DNA from: Antedon mediterranea
Taxonomy: Eukaryota > Echinodermata > Crinoidea > Comatulida > Antedonidae
Direction: 5' to 3'
Assembly (NCBI RefSeq): GCF_964355755.1
Contig: NC_092676.1
Span: 6,432,288 to 6,492,287, forward strand
DNA: 60,000 nucleotides
The notes under the pieces are model-generated. The model was given only the letters and a program-made list of their open reading frames with translations, was not told where the DNA came from and searched no databases. Of the stretch, positions 13,679-27,516 are shown one piece after another; positions within the stretch are counted from its first letter, which is position 1; each line of letters opens with the position of its first letter. A program made the position numbers and the translations under genes.

Positions 13679-15261
13679 CTAGAACTTAATTCGTCACTTT
13701 GACGAATTATAGGTGATCATTTTTATCATTTTAATAAAATTAACATTTTTTAAACATGCATGTACGTTAAAATACGATCGTAAAAAGTTGATGTACGCCA
13801 TCCTATGACATGATTGCATATACACTGTACTTATATCGCTGAGTTGTGCCTATTATGTGTCATACAATAAGTACAGTATATACTGTATATCTATATACAG
13901 TGTAGCATAGGTGAAATTACGGGACTCATATCGTGTTCTAATTTTTTGGTATGATGGAATTTTCAAAATAAACTCGAAGATGACAATTTCGAAAGATAAT
14001 GAATTGAGCAAATAAATATAAGGATTGGAAGAAAATTTGACACGTAAAAGCGCAATGCGCGGTCTTTGAAATTTGTATAACTTTGACTAAAGAAATTTAA
14101 AAACTACTTTTTAACTTCAACTGGCCATATGAAAACATCACAACATCCGATAGGCTTAATTTTACTATGAATTCATATCTAAATTTCATCAGCTTTCATA
14201 ATAAGTTATAATCTTCAAGGTCACCTTTAATTCAGAAGAGCTATAAGATATTCAAATGTATGGTGTAGCTGAAATTACACGACCTAGGTTATTCAAGTTT
14301 TTACGCGTGATGACGTCATCAAAATAAAAATGTTGACAACTCATTAGAAGAATAATTAATTGAGCAAGCACATACTAAAAGTTGTGCGAAAATCGGGCTC
14401 AAATAACGGAGATGCGCTCTATTGAATGTGATAACCCACACAAAAAGATAAAAATTCCTAATTTTTAAATTCAAGTGGCCATTTGATGACGTCATACCAT
14501 TTTGTACGTCTAATGTGTATATACATTTGTATCTACAACTTATTGGCTTCCATAATAAGTTAAAAAAATTGGGGGTCACCTGCCATTCTGAAGAGTTATA
14601 TTCATTTTAAAAAATCCTTATTTTTTACCATTTTTAGCACTTTTGTACAATTAAAGAGCGCATTTTGTCATGTTTAACGTGCTCGTACAGCGCTATTTTA
14701 AGTCGGATTGGACTCAAAATCGGAGAATGTACAAAGGATTGTGAGTAAAATGTGATGTATACATTAAATTTAATTTTTTACGCATTTTAAGAATCGCGTG
14801 CGCAAAAATGTGTTTTTGCGCAGTAATTTTTTGAAACACGCAAATGGCCTAATTCATGCTCTAAATTGATCAAAACGTAATTTTGACCTTTTTAAAATTT
14901 CAACGCGCGATTTCACGCGCATGAGCCTACGTGCGCGTGTGTTTTTATTTGCTAATATTTTTACCCTTGACCTGAAGTTTACGTGTAGTGAATTTCATAA
15001 ATATGTGATAATAAATTATGGATATATGATTGATAATGTGATTTCACAAAATGGCGTATACGTGACGTCACGGATGAGTGATCACGCTGAAAAGCTTATT
15101 ATGGCTAAGTTAAAGTATTTGAAAGACATTGTAAAATTTTTGTGAGCATTGCTATTCAACTTTTTGAGATATTTGACGAACAAAAAGTGTACAGAAAGAA
15201 GAATAATAAAGATTTTATACAATAACAATAGGTGATCATTTTATTCTAAATGATCACCTAA
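13679..15261 (+). repeat. Array unit 10, family A, complete with 3' hairpin
   Basis: It is nearly identical to unit 4 over its whole length. The 3' hairpin is at 15229-15260. It lies between family E and the family B/C/D block. Confidence 0.86.
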
Positions 15262-16795
15262 CTAGACATGTAACTCGTCACTTTGACGAGTTAGTTATCC
15301 GCACGACAAACGCCACGTGCACGTCATACGTTAGAATATTGCACAGAGAAAAAATTATGGCATTATGACTTGATCTGAAGAATATGATATGTTGTTAGTG
15401 CTGAATTCTGTCAATTTTGTGTCATATAGTATATACATGCAAACAGTATAATCTGTATACATGTTACATACAGTGTAGAATAGGTGAAATCACGGGACCC
15501 GCCATTTATTCAAATTTGTAACATGGCGACGGTATCAAGATGAAACACTAAGATAGCAATTTCGGAAGCAAATTATCTCAGCAACAACATATTAACGTGT
15601 AGAAGAAATTTGAATACGTTTAATATTGATGCGCGCTCTTTTAAATATAATGAACTATGATGCAAAAGATGAAAATACGACTTTTTTTATTTAACTTGCA
15701 ATATGATGACGTCACAGCATCTGATTGGCAAAATGTTCACATGATTTCATATCTACAATCCAAGAGCTTCCAGAAAATGTTTTAATCGTGATTATCACAT
15801 TTTATTTTGACGGGCTATTACAGATTAAAATTTACTGTAAAGATGAAATTAATGACCCACGTAATTAAAATTTTTAGGCATGATGACGTCATAAAAATTA
15901 AAATATTTTTATCTCATGCGAAAGATAGTTGATTGACCTAGACAATATTAAAATCTCGGAGAAAAAGAAATACGTATAAGCGTGATGCGCTCCATTGAAT
16001 GTGATGAGCAATAACGAAAGACAAAAAAATTCTATATTTTACATTCGTGTGGCCATATGATGACGTCACAACATCCGTGAGGTAAAAATTCTGCATGAAT
16101 TCATATCTACAACATATCTGCTTACATATTAAGTTAAAAAAATTAGGGGTAATCGTTGATCCTGAGAAGCTATAAAACATTCAAAATAGGCATAATTTTG
16201 ACAACATTTTGTAACTTTTTCAACTAAAACGCGCGCAAATGGGCTAAATCAACGTGTTCGTATGACGTAATTTTAATTTGAAATGATGTCAATCTTTTTG
16301 AAAATGACTAGGAAAGGCTGGAAAATCACAATTCAAGAGAAAAAAACATGATTTTCATGCTCTATACGCACCGTGCGCGTAATATTTTTCGCGCGCGCGG
16401 TAATTTTGTACATGCTTAAAATGACATGAAACGCGTAGAAAGTTGATTAGAAATTATTTTTGCGCATTTTGAAATTTTAAATGCGCGTGCGCGCGTAACT
16501 TTGTGTAAAACACGCAATTTTTTTCAAACAGAAAGTTAGCGCATGATATAAATTAAACTTTCACAAAGTGTCAATTAAAAATCACTTTTAGTTTTTAATC
16601 TATGATCAATCATAAAAAATCATAAAATCGCGCGTAAGTCACGTTGCGCAACTCTGACGTAATTCAAAAATAGGAGGTGCACAACTTCACGTAAATGCCC
16701 ACATGTTGTCAAAGTTATAAAATGTTATGTTTACACATTTTAGAGAAACGCTCTACACAAAAATAGCGAGAAAGAAAGAAGAATAATACAGAAAA
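15262..16795 (+). repeat. Array unit 11, family B, no 3' hairpin cassette
   Basis: The 5' hairpin has stem TAACTCGTCA and loop CTT and is followed by AGTTATCCGC. The two modules are measurable from TGATGACGTCAC at 15704 and 16058, a 354-bp period as in family A. The tail ends in GAAAGAAAGAAG. Wherever I compared it with unit 12 it is identical, with an offset of exactly 1534 bp. Confidence 0.87.
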
Positions 16796-18383
16796 CTAGA
16801 CATGTAACTCGTCACTTTGACGAGTTAGTTATCCGCACGACAAACGCCACGTGCACGTCATACGTTAGAATATTGCACAGAGAAAAAATTATGGCATTAT
16901 GACTTGATCTGAAGAATATGATATGTTGTTAGTGCTGAATTCTGTCAATTTTGTGTCATATAGTATATACATGCAAACAGTATAATCTGTATACATGTTA
17001 CATACAGTGTAGAATAGGTGAAATCACGGGACCCGCCATTTATTCAAATTTGTAACATGGCGACGGTATCAAGATGAAACACTAAGATAGCAATTTCGGA
17101 AGCAAATTATCTCAGCAACAACATATTAACGTGTAGAAGAAATTTGAATACGTTTAATATTGATGCGCGCTCTTTTAAATATAATGAACTATGATGCAAA
17201 AGATGAAAATACGACTTTTTTTATTTAACTTGCAATATGATGACGTCACAGCATCTGATTGGCAAAATGTTCACATGATTTCATATCTACAATCCAAGAG
17301 CTTCCAGAAAATGTTTTAATCGTGATTATCACATTTTATTTTGACGGGCTATTACAGATTAAAATTTACTGTAAAGATGAAATTAATGACCCACGTAATT
17401 AAAATTTTTAGGCATGATGACGTCATAAAAATTAAAATATTTTTATCTCATGCGAAAGATAGTTGATTGACCTAGACAATATTAAAATCTCGGAGAAAAA
17501 GAAATACGTATAAGCGTGATGCGCTCCATTGAATGTGATGAGCAATAACGAAAGACAAAAAAATTCTATATTTTACATTCGTGTGGCCATATGATGACGT
17601 CACAACATCCGTGAGGTAAAAATTCTGCATGAATTCATATCTACAACATATCTGCTTACATATTAAGTTAAAAAAATTAGGGGTAATCGTTGATCCTGAG
17701 AAGCTATAAAACATTCAAAATAGGCATAATTTTGACAACATTTTGTAACTTTTTCAACTAAAACGCGCGCAAATGGGCTAAATCAACGTGTTCGTATGAC
17801 GTAATTTTAATTTGAAATGATGTCAATCTTTTTGAAAATGACTAGGAAAGGCTGGAAAATCACAATTCAAGAGAAAAAAACATGATTTTCATGCTCTATA
17901 CGCACCGTGCGCGTAATATTTTTCGCGCGCGCGGTAATTTTGTACATGCTTAAAATGACATGAAACGCGTAGAAAGTTGATTAGAAATTATTTTTGCGCA
18001 TTTTGAAATTTTAAATGCGCGTGCGCGCGTAACTTTGTGTAAAACACGCAATTTTTTTCAAACAGAAAGTTAGCGCATGATATAAATTAAACTTTCACAA
18101 AGTGTCAATTAAAAATCACTTTTAGTTTTTAATCTATGATCAATCATAAAAAATCATAAAATCGCGCGTAAGTCACGTTGCGCAACTCTGACGTAATTCA
18201 AAAATAGGAGGTGCACAACTTCACGTAAATGCCCACATGTTGTCAAAGTTATAAAATGTTATGTTTACACATTTTAGAGAAACGCTCTACACAAAAATAG
18301 CGAGAAAGAAAGAAGAATAATACAGAAAAAAATATTGATCCCATACAATAACAAGGAGTTATCCGCCAAGTGCGGATAACTAA
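16796..18383 (+). repeat. Array unit 12, family B, complete with 3' hairpin
   Basis: This is a copy of unit 11 plus a terminal cassette. The hairpin at 18357-18381 has stem AGTTATCCGC and loop CAAGT, matching the unit's own 5' motif AGTTATCCGC. The cassette leader is ATTGATCCCATACAATAACA. Confidence 0.87.
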
Positions 18384-19977
18384 CTAGACATGTAACTCGT
18401 CACTTTGACGAGTTTGGTTATCCGCCGCGCAAGTGGTGCAACATTAACATTAAGGGGATAGGTTGAGGACAAAAGGAAGTGTTCACGTTGGCATTATGAC
18501 CTGAACTGAAGAATATGATGTGTTGTTATTGCTGAATTTTATTATTTAAATTCATATATAGTATACACAGTATAATCTGTATCCATATCACATACAGTGT
18601 AGAATAGGTGAAATTACGGGACCCGCTATTTATTGCAATTTTTAACATGTTGACGGTTTTAAAATGAAACGCGAAGGTAGCAATTCCGAAAGGAAATTAT
18701 CTCAGCAACAACGTATTAGCGTGTAGAAGAAATTTGAATACGTGAAATATTGATGCGCGCTCTTTTAAATGTAATGAATTATGACGCAAAAGATGAAAAT
18801 ACGACCTTTTTTATATAACTGGCCATATGATGACGTCACAACATCCGATTGGCAACATTTTTACATAATTTCGTATCTACAATCCAATAGCTTCCAGAAA
18901 AAGTTTTAATCGTGATTATCACATTTTATTCTTATGAGCTATAACAGATTAAAATTTACTGTAAAGATGAAATTAATGCCACACGTGATTTAAATTTTTA
19001 GGCATGATGACGTCAAAAAAATTAAAATATTTTTAACTCCTGCGAAAGATACTTGATTGACCTAGACAATATCAAAATCTGGGTGAAAATGGAAAACGGA
19101 TAAGTGGAGAAGCGCTCTATTCAATGTGATGAGCTATGACGAAAGGTACAAAAATCCTAAATTTTATATTCGCGTGGCCATACGATGACGTCACAATGTC
19201 CGGTTAGCCATATTAATACCTGATCCGATATCTATAACTCATCTACTTCCAGAATATGCCATCCACAAAAAGTTGACCGTCTAGTTTAGAAATTACGACT
19301 GTTTAAAAAAAGGCATATTTTAAACAAATTTTTTAACCTTTTCTTAAAAAACGCGCGCAAATTGTCCAATTCGACGTGCTCGTATGACGTATCTTTAAGT
19401 CGAAATTGTTTAAAATTTGGTAAAATTACTAGAAAAGGCTGGAAAAATATAAATCACGCGAAAAAAATACGTTTTCAATGCTACGTGCGCACCGCACACG
19501 TAAAAATGTGCGCACGCGTTGGAATTTTTGACATGCTTAAAACGACATGAATCGCGTAGAAAGTTGATTATAAATTAATTTTGCGCATTTTGAAATTTTA
19601 AATGCGCGTGCGCGCGTAACTTTGTGTAAAACACGCAATTTTTTTTCAACAGAAAGTTAGCGCATAATATAAATTAAACTTTTGCAAAGTTTCAAGTTGA
19701 AATGTTATTTGGTTGTCGAGCTATGTTAAATACGACAAAATCGTTAAATCGCGCGTAAGTCACGTTGCGCAATTGTAAACATCATGAAAAGCTTCGCTGC
19801 ACATCTTCATGTGCATGACGATATGTTGAGAAAGTTACAAAATGTTATGTTTGCAAGTTTTAGAGAAAAGCGATCCACAAAAATCATACAGAAAGAAAGA
19901 AGACAAATAAAAAGTTGATGTTGATGATTTCGTACAATCACAAGAGGTTATCCTGCAACTTCGTTGCGGATAACCAA
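18384..19977 (+). repeat. Array unit 13, family C, complete with 3' hairpin
   Basis: The 5' end is CTAG, an AACTCGTCA hairpin, then GGTTATCCGC followed by GCGCAAGTGG. The 3' hairpin at 19946-19975 has outer stem GGTTATCC and inner stem GCAAC, with a bulged T and loop TTC. Its outer arm matches the 5' motif. Confidence 0.86.
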
Positions 19978-21504
19978 CTAGACATGTAACTCGTCACTTT
20001 GACGAGTTTGGTTATCCGCCGCGCAAGTGGTGCAACATTAACATTAAGGGGATAGGTTGAGGACAAAAGGAAGTGTTCACGTTGGCATTATGACCTGAAC
20101 TGAAGAATATGATATGTTGCTGAATTTTATTATTTAAATTCATATATAGTATACACAGTATAATCTGTATCCATATCACATACAGTGACATACATAGAAT
20201 AGGTGAAATTACGGGACCCGCTATTTATTGCAATTTTTAACGTGTTGACGGTTTTAAAATGAAACGCGAAGTTAGCAATTCCGAAAGAAAATTATCTCAG
20301 CAACAACGTATTAGCATGTAGAAGAAATTTGAATACGTGAAATATTGATGCGCGCTCGTTTAAATGTAATGAATTATGACGCAAAAGATGAAAATACGAC
20401 CTTTTTTATATAACTGGCCATATGATGACGTCACAACATCCGATTGGCAACATTTTTACATAATTTCGTATCTAAAATTCAATAGCTTCCAGAAAAAGTT
20501 TTAATCGTGATTATCACATTTTATTCTTACGAGCTATAACAGATTTAAATTTACTGTAAAGATGAAATTAATGCCACACGTGATTTAAATTTTTAGGCAT
20601 GATGACGTCAAAAAAATTAAAATATTTTTAACTCATGCGAAAGATAGTTGATTGACCTAGACAATATCAAAATCGGGGTGAAAATGGAAAACGAATAAGT
20701 GGAGAGGCGCTCTATTCAATGTGATGACCTATGACGAAAGATACAAAAATCCTAAATTTTATATTCGTGTGGCCATACGATGACGTCACAATGTCCGGTT
20801 AGCCATATTAATACCTGATCCGATATCTACAACTCATCAACTTCCAGAATATGTCATCCACAAAAAGTTGACCGTGTAGTTTAGAAATTACGACTGTTTA
20901 AAAAAAGGCATATTTTTAACGGAATTTTGAACTTTTTCATCAAAAACACGCGCAAATTGTCCAATTCGACGTGCTCGTATGACGTAACTTTAAGTCGAAA
21001 TTGTTTAAAATTTGATAAAATTACTAGAAAAGGCTGGAAAAACATAAATCACGCGAAAAAAATATGTTTTCAATGCTACGTGCGCACCGCACACGTAAAA
21101 ATTTGCGCACGCGTGGGAATTTTTTACATGCTTAAAACGACATGAAACGCGTAGAAAGTTGATTAGAAATTAATTTTGCGCATTTTGAAATTTTAAATGC
21201 GCGTGCGCGCGTAACTTTGTGTAAAACACGCAATTTTTTTTCAACATAAAGTTAGCGCATGATATAAATTAAACTTTTGGAAAGTTTCAATTTGAAATGT
21301 TATTTGGTTTTCGACCTATGTTAAATACGAGGAAATCGTTAAATCACGCGTAAGTCACGTTGCGCAATTGTAAACGTCATGAAAAGCTTCGCAGCACATC
21401 TTCATGTGCATGACGATATGTTGAGAAAGTTACAAAATGTTATGTTTACAAGTTTTAGAGAAAAGCGTTCCACAAAAATCATACAGAAAGAAAGAAGATC
21501 AAGA
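19978..21504 (+). repeat. Array unit 14, family C, no 3' hairpin cassette
   Basis: This is a close relative of unit 13 with a short duplication, ACAGTGACATACATAG, near 20185. It joins the next unit directly. Confidence 0.85.
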
Positions 21505-23039
21505 CTAGACATGTAACTCGTCACTTTGACGAGTTAGTTATCCGCACGACAAACGCCACGTGCACGTCATACGTTAGAATATTGCACACAGAAAAAATTA
21601 TGGCATTATGACCTGATCTGAAGAATATGATATGTTGTTAGTGCTGAATTCTGTCAATTTTGTGTCATATAGTATATACATGCAAACAGTATAATCTGTA
21701 TACATGTTACATACAGTGTAGAATAGGTGAAATTACGGGACCCGCCATTTATTCAAATTTGTAACATGGCGACGGTATCAAGATGAAACACTAAGATAGC
21801 AATTTCGGAAGCAAATTATCTCAGCAACAACATATTAACGTGTAGAAGAAATTTGAATACGTTTAATATTGATGCGCGCTCTTTTAAATATAATGAACTA
21901 TGATGCAAAAGATGAAAATACGACTTTTTTTATTTAACTGGCAATATGATGACGTCACAGCATCTGATTGGCAAAATGTTCACATGATTTCATATCTACA
22001 ATCCAAGAGCTTCCAGAAAATGTTTGAATCGTGATTATCACATTTTATTTTGACGGGCTATTACAGATTAAAATTTACTGTAAAGATGAAATTAATGACC
22101 CACGTAATTAAATTTTTATGCATGATGACGTCATAAAAATTTAAATTTTTTTATCTCATGCGAAAGATAGTTGATTGACCTAGACAATATTAAAATCTCG
22201 GAGAAAAAGAAATACGTATAAGCGTGATGCGCTCCATTGAATGTGATGAGCAATAACGAAAGACAAAAAAATCCTATATTTTACATTCGTGTGGCCATAT
22301 GATGACGTCACAACATCCGTGAGGTAAAAATTCTGCATGAATTCATATCTACAACATATCTGCTTACATATTAAGTTAAAAAAATTAGGGGTAATCGTTG
22401 ATCCTGAGAAGCTATAAAACATTCAAAATAGGCATAATTTTGACAACATTTTGTAACTTTTTCAACTAAAACGCGCGCAAATGGGCTAAATCAACGTGTT
22501 CGTATGACGTAATTTTAATTTGAAATGATGTCAATCTTTTTGAAAATGACTAGGAAAGGCTGGAAAATCACAATTCAAGAGAAAAAAACATGATTTTCAT
22601 GCTCTATGCACACCGTGCGCGTAATATTTTTCGCGCGCGCGGTAATTTTGTACATGCTTAAAATGACATGAAACGCGTAGAAAGTTGATTAGAAATTATT
22701 TTTGCGCATTTTGAAATTTTAAATGCGCGTGCGCGCGTAACTTTGTGTAAAACACGCAATTTTTTTCAAACAGAAAGTTAGCGCATGATATAAATTAAAC
22801 TTTCACAAAGTGTCAATTAAAAATCACTTTTAGTTTTTAATCTATGATCAATCATAAAAAATCATAAAATCGCGCATAAGTCACGTTGCGCAACTCTGAC
22901 GTAATTCAAAAATAGGAGGTGCACAACTTCACGTAAATGCCCACATGTTGTCAAAGTTATAAAATGTTATGTTTACACATTTTAGAGAAACGCTCTACAC
23001 AAAAATAGCGAGAAAGAAAGAAGAATAATACAGAAAAAA
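21505..23039 (+). repeat. Array unit 15, family B, no 3' hairpin cassette
   Basis: It is nearly identical to units 11 and 12, differing at scattered single bases. Because it lies between C units, the B and C families are interspersed rather than blocked. Confidence 0.86.
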
Positions 23040-24565
23040 CTAGACATGTAACTCGTCACTTTGACGAGTTTGGTTATCCGCCGCGCAAGTGGTGCAACAT
23101 TAACATTAAGGGGATAGGTTGAGGACAAAAGGAAGTGTTCACGTTGGCATTATGACCTGAACTGAAGAATATGATATGTTGTTATTGCTGAATTTTATTA
23201 TTTAAATTCATACATAGTATACACAGTATAATCTGTATCCATATCACATACAGTGTAGAATAGGTGAAATTACGGGACCCGCTATTTATTGCAATTTTTA
23301 ACATGTTGGCGGTTTTAAAATGAAACGCGAAGGTAGCAATTCCGAAAGGAAATTATCTCAGCAACAACGTATTAACGTGTAGAAGAAATTTGTATACGTG
23401 AAATATTGATGCGCGCTCTTTTAAATGTAATGAATTATGACGCAAAAGATGAAAATACGATCTTTTTCATTTAACTGGCCATATGATGACGTCACAACAT
23501 CCGATTGGCAACATTTTTACATAATTTCGTATCTACAATCCAATAGCTTCCAGAAAAAGTTTTAATCGTGATTATCACATTTTTTTCTTACGAGCTATAA
23601 CAGATTAAAATTTACTGTAAAGATGAAATTAATGCCACACGTCATTTAAATTTTTAGGCATGATGACGTCAAAAAAATTAAAATATTTTTAACTCATGCG
23701 AAAGAAACTTGATTGACCTAGACAATATCAAAATCGGGGTTAAAATGGAAAACGGATAAGTGGAGATGCGCTCTATTCAATGTGATGAGCTATGACGAAA
23801 GATACAAAAATCCTAAATTTTATGTTCGCGTGGCCATACGATGACGTCACAATGTCCGGTTAGCCATATTAATACTTGATCCGATATCTAAAACTCATCT
23901 ACTTCCAGAATATGTCATCCACAAAAATTTGACCGTCTAGTTTAGAAATTACGACTGTTTAAAAAAAGGCATATTTTAAACGAATTTTTTAACCTTTTCA
24001 TAAAAAACGCGCGCAAATTGTCCAATTGGACGTGCTCGTATGACGTATCTTTAAGTCGAAATTGTTTAAAATTTGGTAAAATTACTAGAAAAAGCTGGAA
24101 AAACATAAATCACGCGAAAAAATACGTTTTCAATGCTACGTGCGCACCGCACACGTAAAAATGTGCGCACGCGTGGGAATTTTTTACATGCTTAAAACGA
24201 CATGAAACGCGTAGAAAGTTGATTATAAATTAATTTTGCGCATTTTGAAATTTTATATGCGCGTGCGCGCGTAACTTTGTGTAAAACACGCAATTTTTTT
24301 TCAACAGAAAGTTAGCGCATGATATAAATTAAACTTTTTCAAAGTTTCAAGTTGAAATGTTATTTGGTTGTCGAGCTATGTTAAATACGACAAAATCGTT
24401 AAATCGCGCGTAAGTCACGTTGCGCAATTGTAAACATCATGAAAAGCTTCGCTGCACATCTTCATGTGCATGACGATATGTTGAGAAAGTTACAAAATGT
24501 TATGTTTGCAAGTTTTCGAGAAAAGCGTTCCACAAAAATCATACAGAAAGAAAGAAGAGAAATAA
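23040..24565 (+). repeat. Array unit 16, family C, no 3' hairpin cassette
   Basis: It is a close relative of units 13 and 14. The 79-codon frame starting at 24439 runs from its tail into the next unit and is only a repeat shadow. Confidence 0.85.
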
Positions 24566-25995
24566 CTAGACATGAAACTCGTCACTTTGACGAGTTAGTT
24601 ATCCGCTCGACAAACGCCACGTGCACGTCATACGTTGGAATGTTGCACACAGAAAAAGATTATGGCATTATGACCTGAACTGAAGAATATGATATGTTGT
24701 TAGTGCTAAATTCTGTCTATTTTGTGTCATATAGTATATACATTTTAAAGTACACAGTATAATCTGTATACACGTAGGCCTAATTTAAATTTTTAGGCAT
24801 GATTATGTCATAAAAATTAAATATTTTTAACACATGCATAAGATAGTTGATTGACCTAGACAATATTAAAATCTCGGAGAAAAGGGAATACAGATAAGCG
24901 TGATGCGCTCCATTTAATGTGATGAGCAATAAACGAAAGAGACAAAAATCATATATTTTACATTCGTGTGGCCATACGATGATGTCACAATGTCCGGTTA
25001 GCCATATTGATTAATGATCCTATATCTACAACTCATCACCTTCCAGAATATGTAAGTAAAAAAAAGTTTACCTCGTAGTTTAGAATCTATGATTGTTTAA
25101 AAAAAGGCATAATTTTGACGAATTTTTGAATTATTTCTTTAAAAACACGCACAAATTGTATAATTCGACGTGCTCGTATGACGTAATTTTAAGTCTAAAT
25201 TGTTTTAAAATTTTATAAAATTACTATAAAAGGCTGGAAAGACATAATTCACGCAAAAAAAGATGTTTTTAGCGCTACGTGCGGACCACGCGCGTAAAAT
25301 TGTTCGCGCGCGTGGGAATTTTTGACATGCTCAAAATGTCATGATCAGCGTAGAAAGTTGATTAGAAATTAATTTTGCGCATTTTAAATTTTAAATGCGC
25401 GTGCGCGCGTAACTTCGTTTAAAAAATGCCATTGTTAGTGCACAAAAAGTTAGCGCAAGATATAAATTAAACTTTTGCTAAGTTTCAACTTACATAGTTA
25501 TATGGTTTTCAATCTATGTTGAATACGGGAATTTCATAAAATCACGCGTAAGTCACGTTACGCATTTCTGACGTCATTCACAATAGTAGGTGCACAACTT
25601 CACGTGAATGCCCATATGTTGACAAAGTTATGAAATGTTATGTTTACACATTTTTTATATAAGCGAGACACAAAAATAGAGGAGAAATGCGCGTGCGCGC
25701 GTAACGTCTTGTAAAACATGGGATTTTTAATCCACAAAAAGTTTGCCTTTGATATGACTTAAATTTTCAGAAAGTGTCAAAATAAAATTATGCTTGGTTT
25801 TTAGCCTATGATCAATCATAAAAAATCATAAAATCGCACGTAAGTCACGTTGCGCAACTCTGACGTCATTCAAAAATAGGAGGTGCACAACTTCACGTAA
25901 ATGCCCATATGTTGACAAAGTTATGAAATGTTATGTTTACAAGTTTTTGAGATACGCGAGACACAAAAATGGAGGAGAAAGAAAGAAGAATAATA
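24566..25995 (+). repeat. Array unit 17, rearranged: one module lost, tail duplicated
   Basis: The 5' end is of B type. Near 24780 the sequence jumps from the subterminal palindrome region directly to TAATTTAAATTTTTAGGCATG, the start of module 2, so about one 354-bp module is missing. The tail occurs twice as diverged copies of about 290 bp, at about 25395-25686 and 25687-25980. Confidence 0.8.
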
Positions 25996-27516
25996 CTAGA
26001 CATGTAACTCGTCACTTTGACGAGTTAGTTATCCGCACGACAAACGCCACGTGCACGTCATACGTTAGAATATTGCACACAGAAAAAATTATGGCATTAT
26101 GACCTGATCTGAAGAATATGATATGTTGTTAGTGCTGAATTCTGTCAATTTTGTGTCATATAGTATATACATGCAAACAGTATAATCTGTATACATGTTA
26201 CATACAGTGTAGAATAGGTGAAATTACGGGACCCGCCATTTATTCAAATTTGTAACATGGCGACGGTATCAAGATGAAACACTAAGATAGCAATTTTGGA
26301 AGCAAATTATCTCAGCAACAACATATTAACGTGTAGAAGAAATTTGAATACGTTTTATATTGATGCGCGCTCTTTTAAATATAATGAACTATGATGCAAA
26401 AGATGAAAATACGACTTTTTTTATTTAACTTGCAATATGATGACGTCACAGCATCTGATTGGCAAAATGTTCACATGATTTCATATCTACAATCCAAGAG
26501 CTTCCAGAAAATGTTTTAATCGTGATTATCACATTTTATTTTGACGGGCTATTACAGATTAAAATTTACTGTAAAGATGAAATTAATGACCCACGTAATT
26601 AAAATTTTTAGGCATGATGACGTCATAAAAATTAAAATATTTTTATCTCATGCGAAAGATAGTTGATTGACCTAGACAATATTAAAATCTCGGAGAAAAA
26701 GAAATACGTATAAGCGTGATGCGCTCCATTGAATGTGATGAGCAATAACGAAAGACAAAAAAATCCTATATTTTACATTCGTGTGGCCATATGATGACGT
26801 CACAACATCCGTGAGGTAAAAATTCTGCATGAATTCATATCTACAACATATCTGCTTACATATTAAGTTAAAAAAATTAGGGTAATCGTTGATCCTGAGA
26901 AGCTATAAAACATTCAAAATAGGCATAATTTTGACAACATTTTGTAACTTTTTCAACTAAAAAGCGCGCAAATGGGCTAAATCAACGTGTTCGTATGACG
27001 TAATTTTAATTTGAAATGATGTCAATCTTTTTGAAAATGACTAGGAAAGGCTGGAAAATCACAATTCAAGAGAAAAAAACATGATTTTCATGCTCTATGC
27101 GCACCGTGCGCGTAATATTTTTCGCGCGCGCGGTAATTTTGTACATGCTTAAAATGACATGAAACGCGTAGAAAGTTGATTAGAAATTATTTTTGCGCAT
27201 TTTGAAATTTTAAATGCGCGTGCGCGCGTAACTTTGTGTAAAACACGCAATTTTTTTCAAACAGAAAGTTAGCGCATGATATAAATTAAACTTTCACAAA
27301 GTGTCAATTAAAAATCACTTTTAGTTTTTAATCTATGATCAATCATAAAAAATCATAAAATCGCGCGTAAGTCACGTTGCGCAGCTCTGACGTAATTCAA
27401 AAATAGGAGGTGCACAACTTCACGTAAATGCCCACATGTTGTCAAAGTTATAAAATGTTATGTTTACACATTTTAGAGAAACGCTCTACACAAAAATAGC
27501 GAGAAAGAAAGAAGAA
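25996..27516 (+). repeat. Array unit 18, family B, no 3' hairpin cassette
   Basis: It is nearly identical to units 11, 12 and 15. It joins family D at 27517. Confidence 0.86.
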
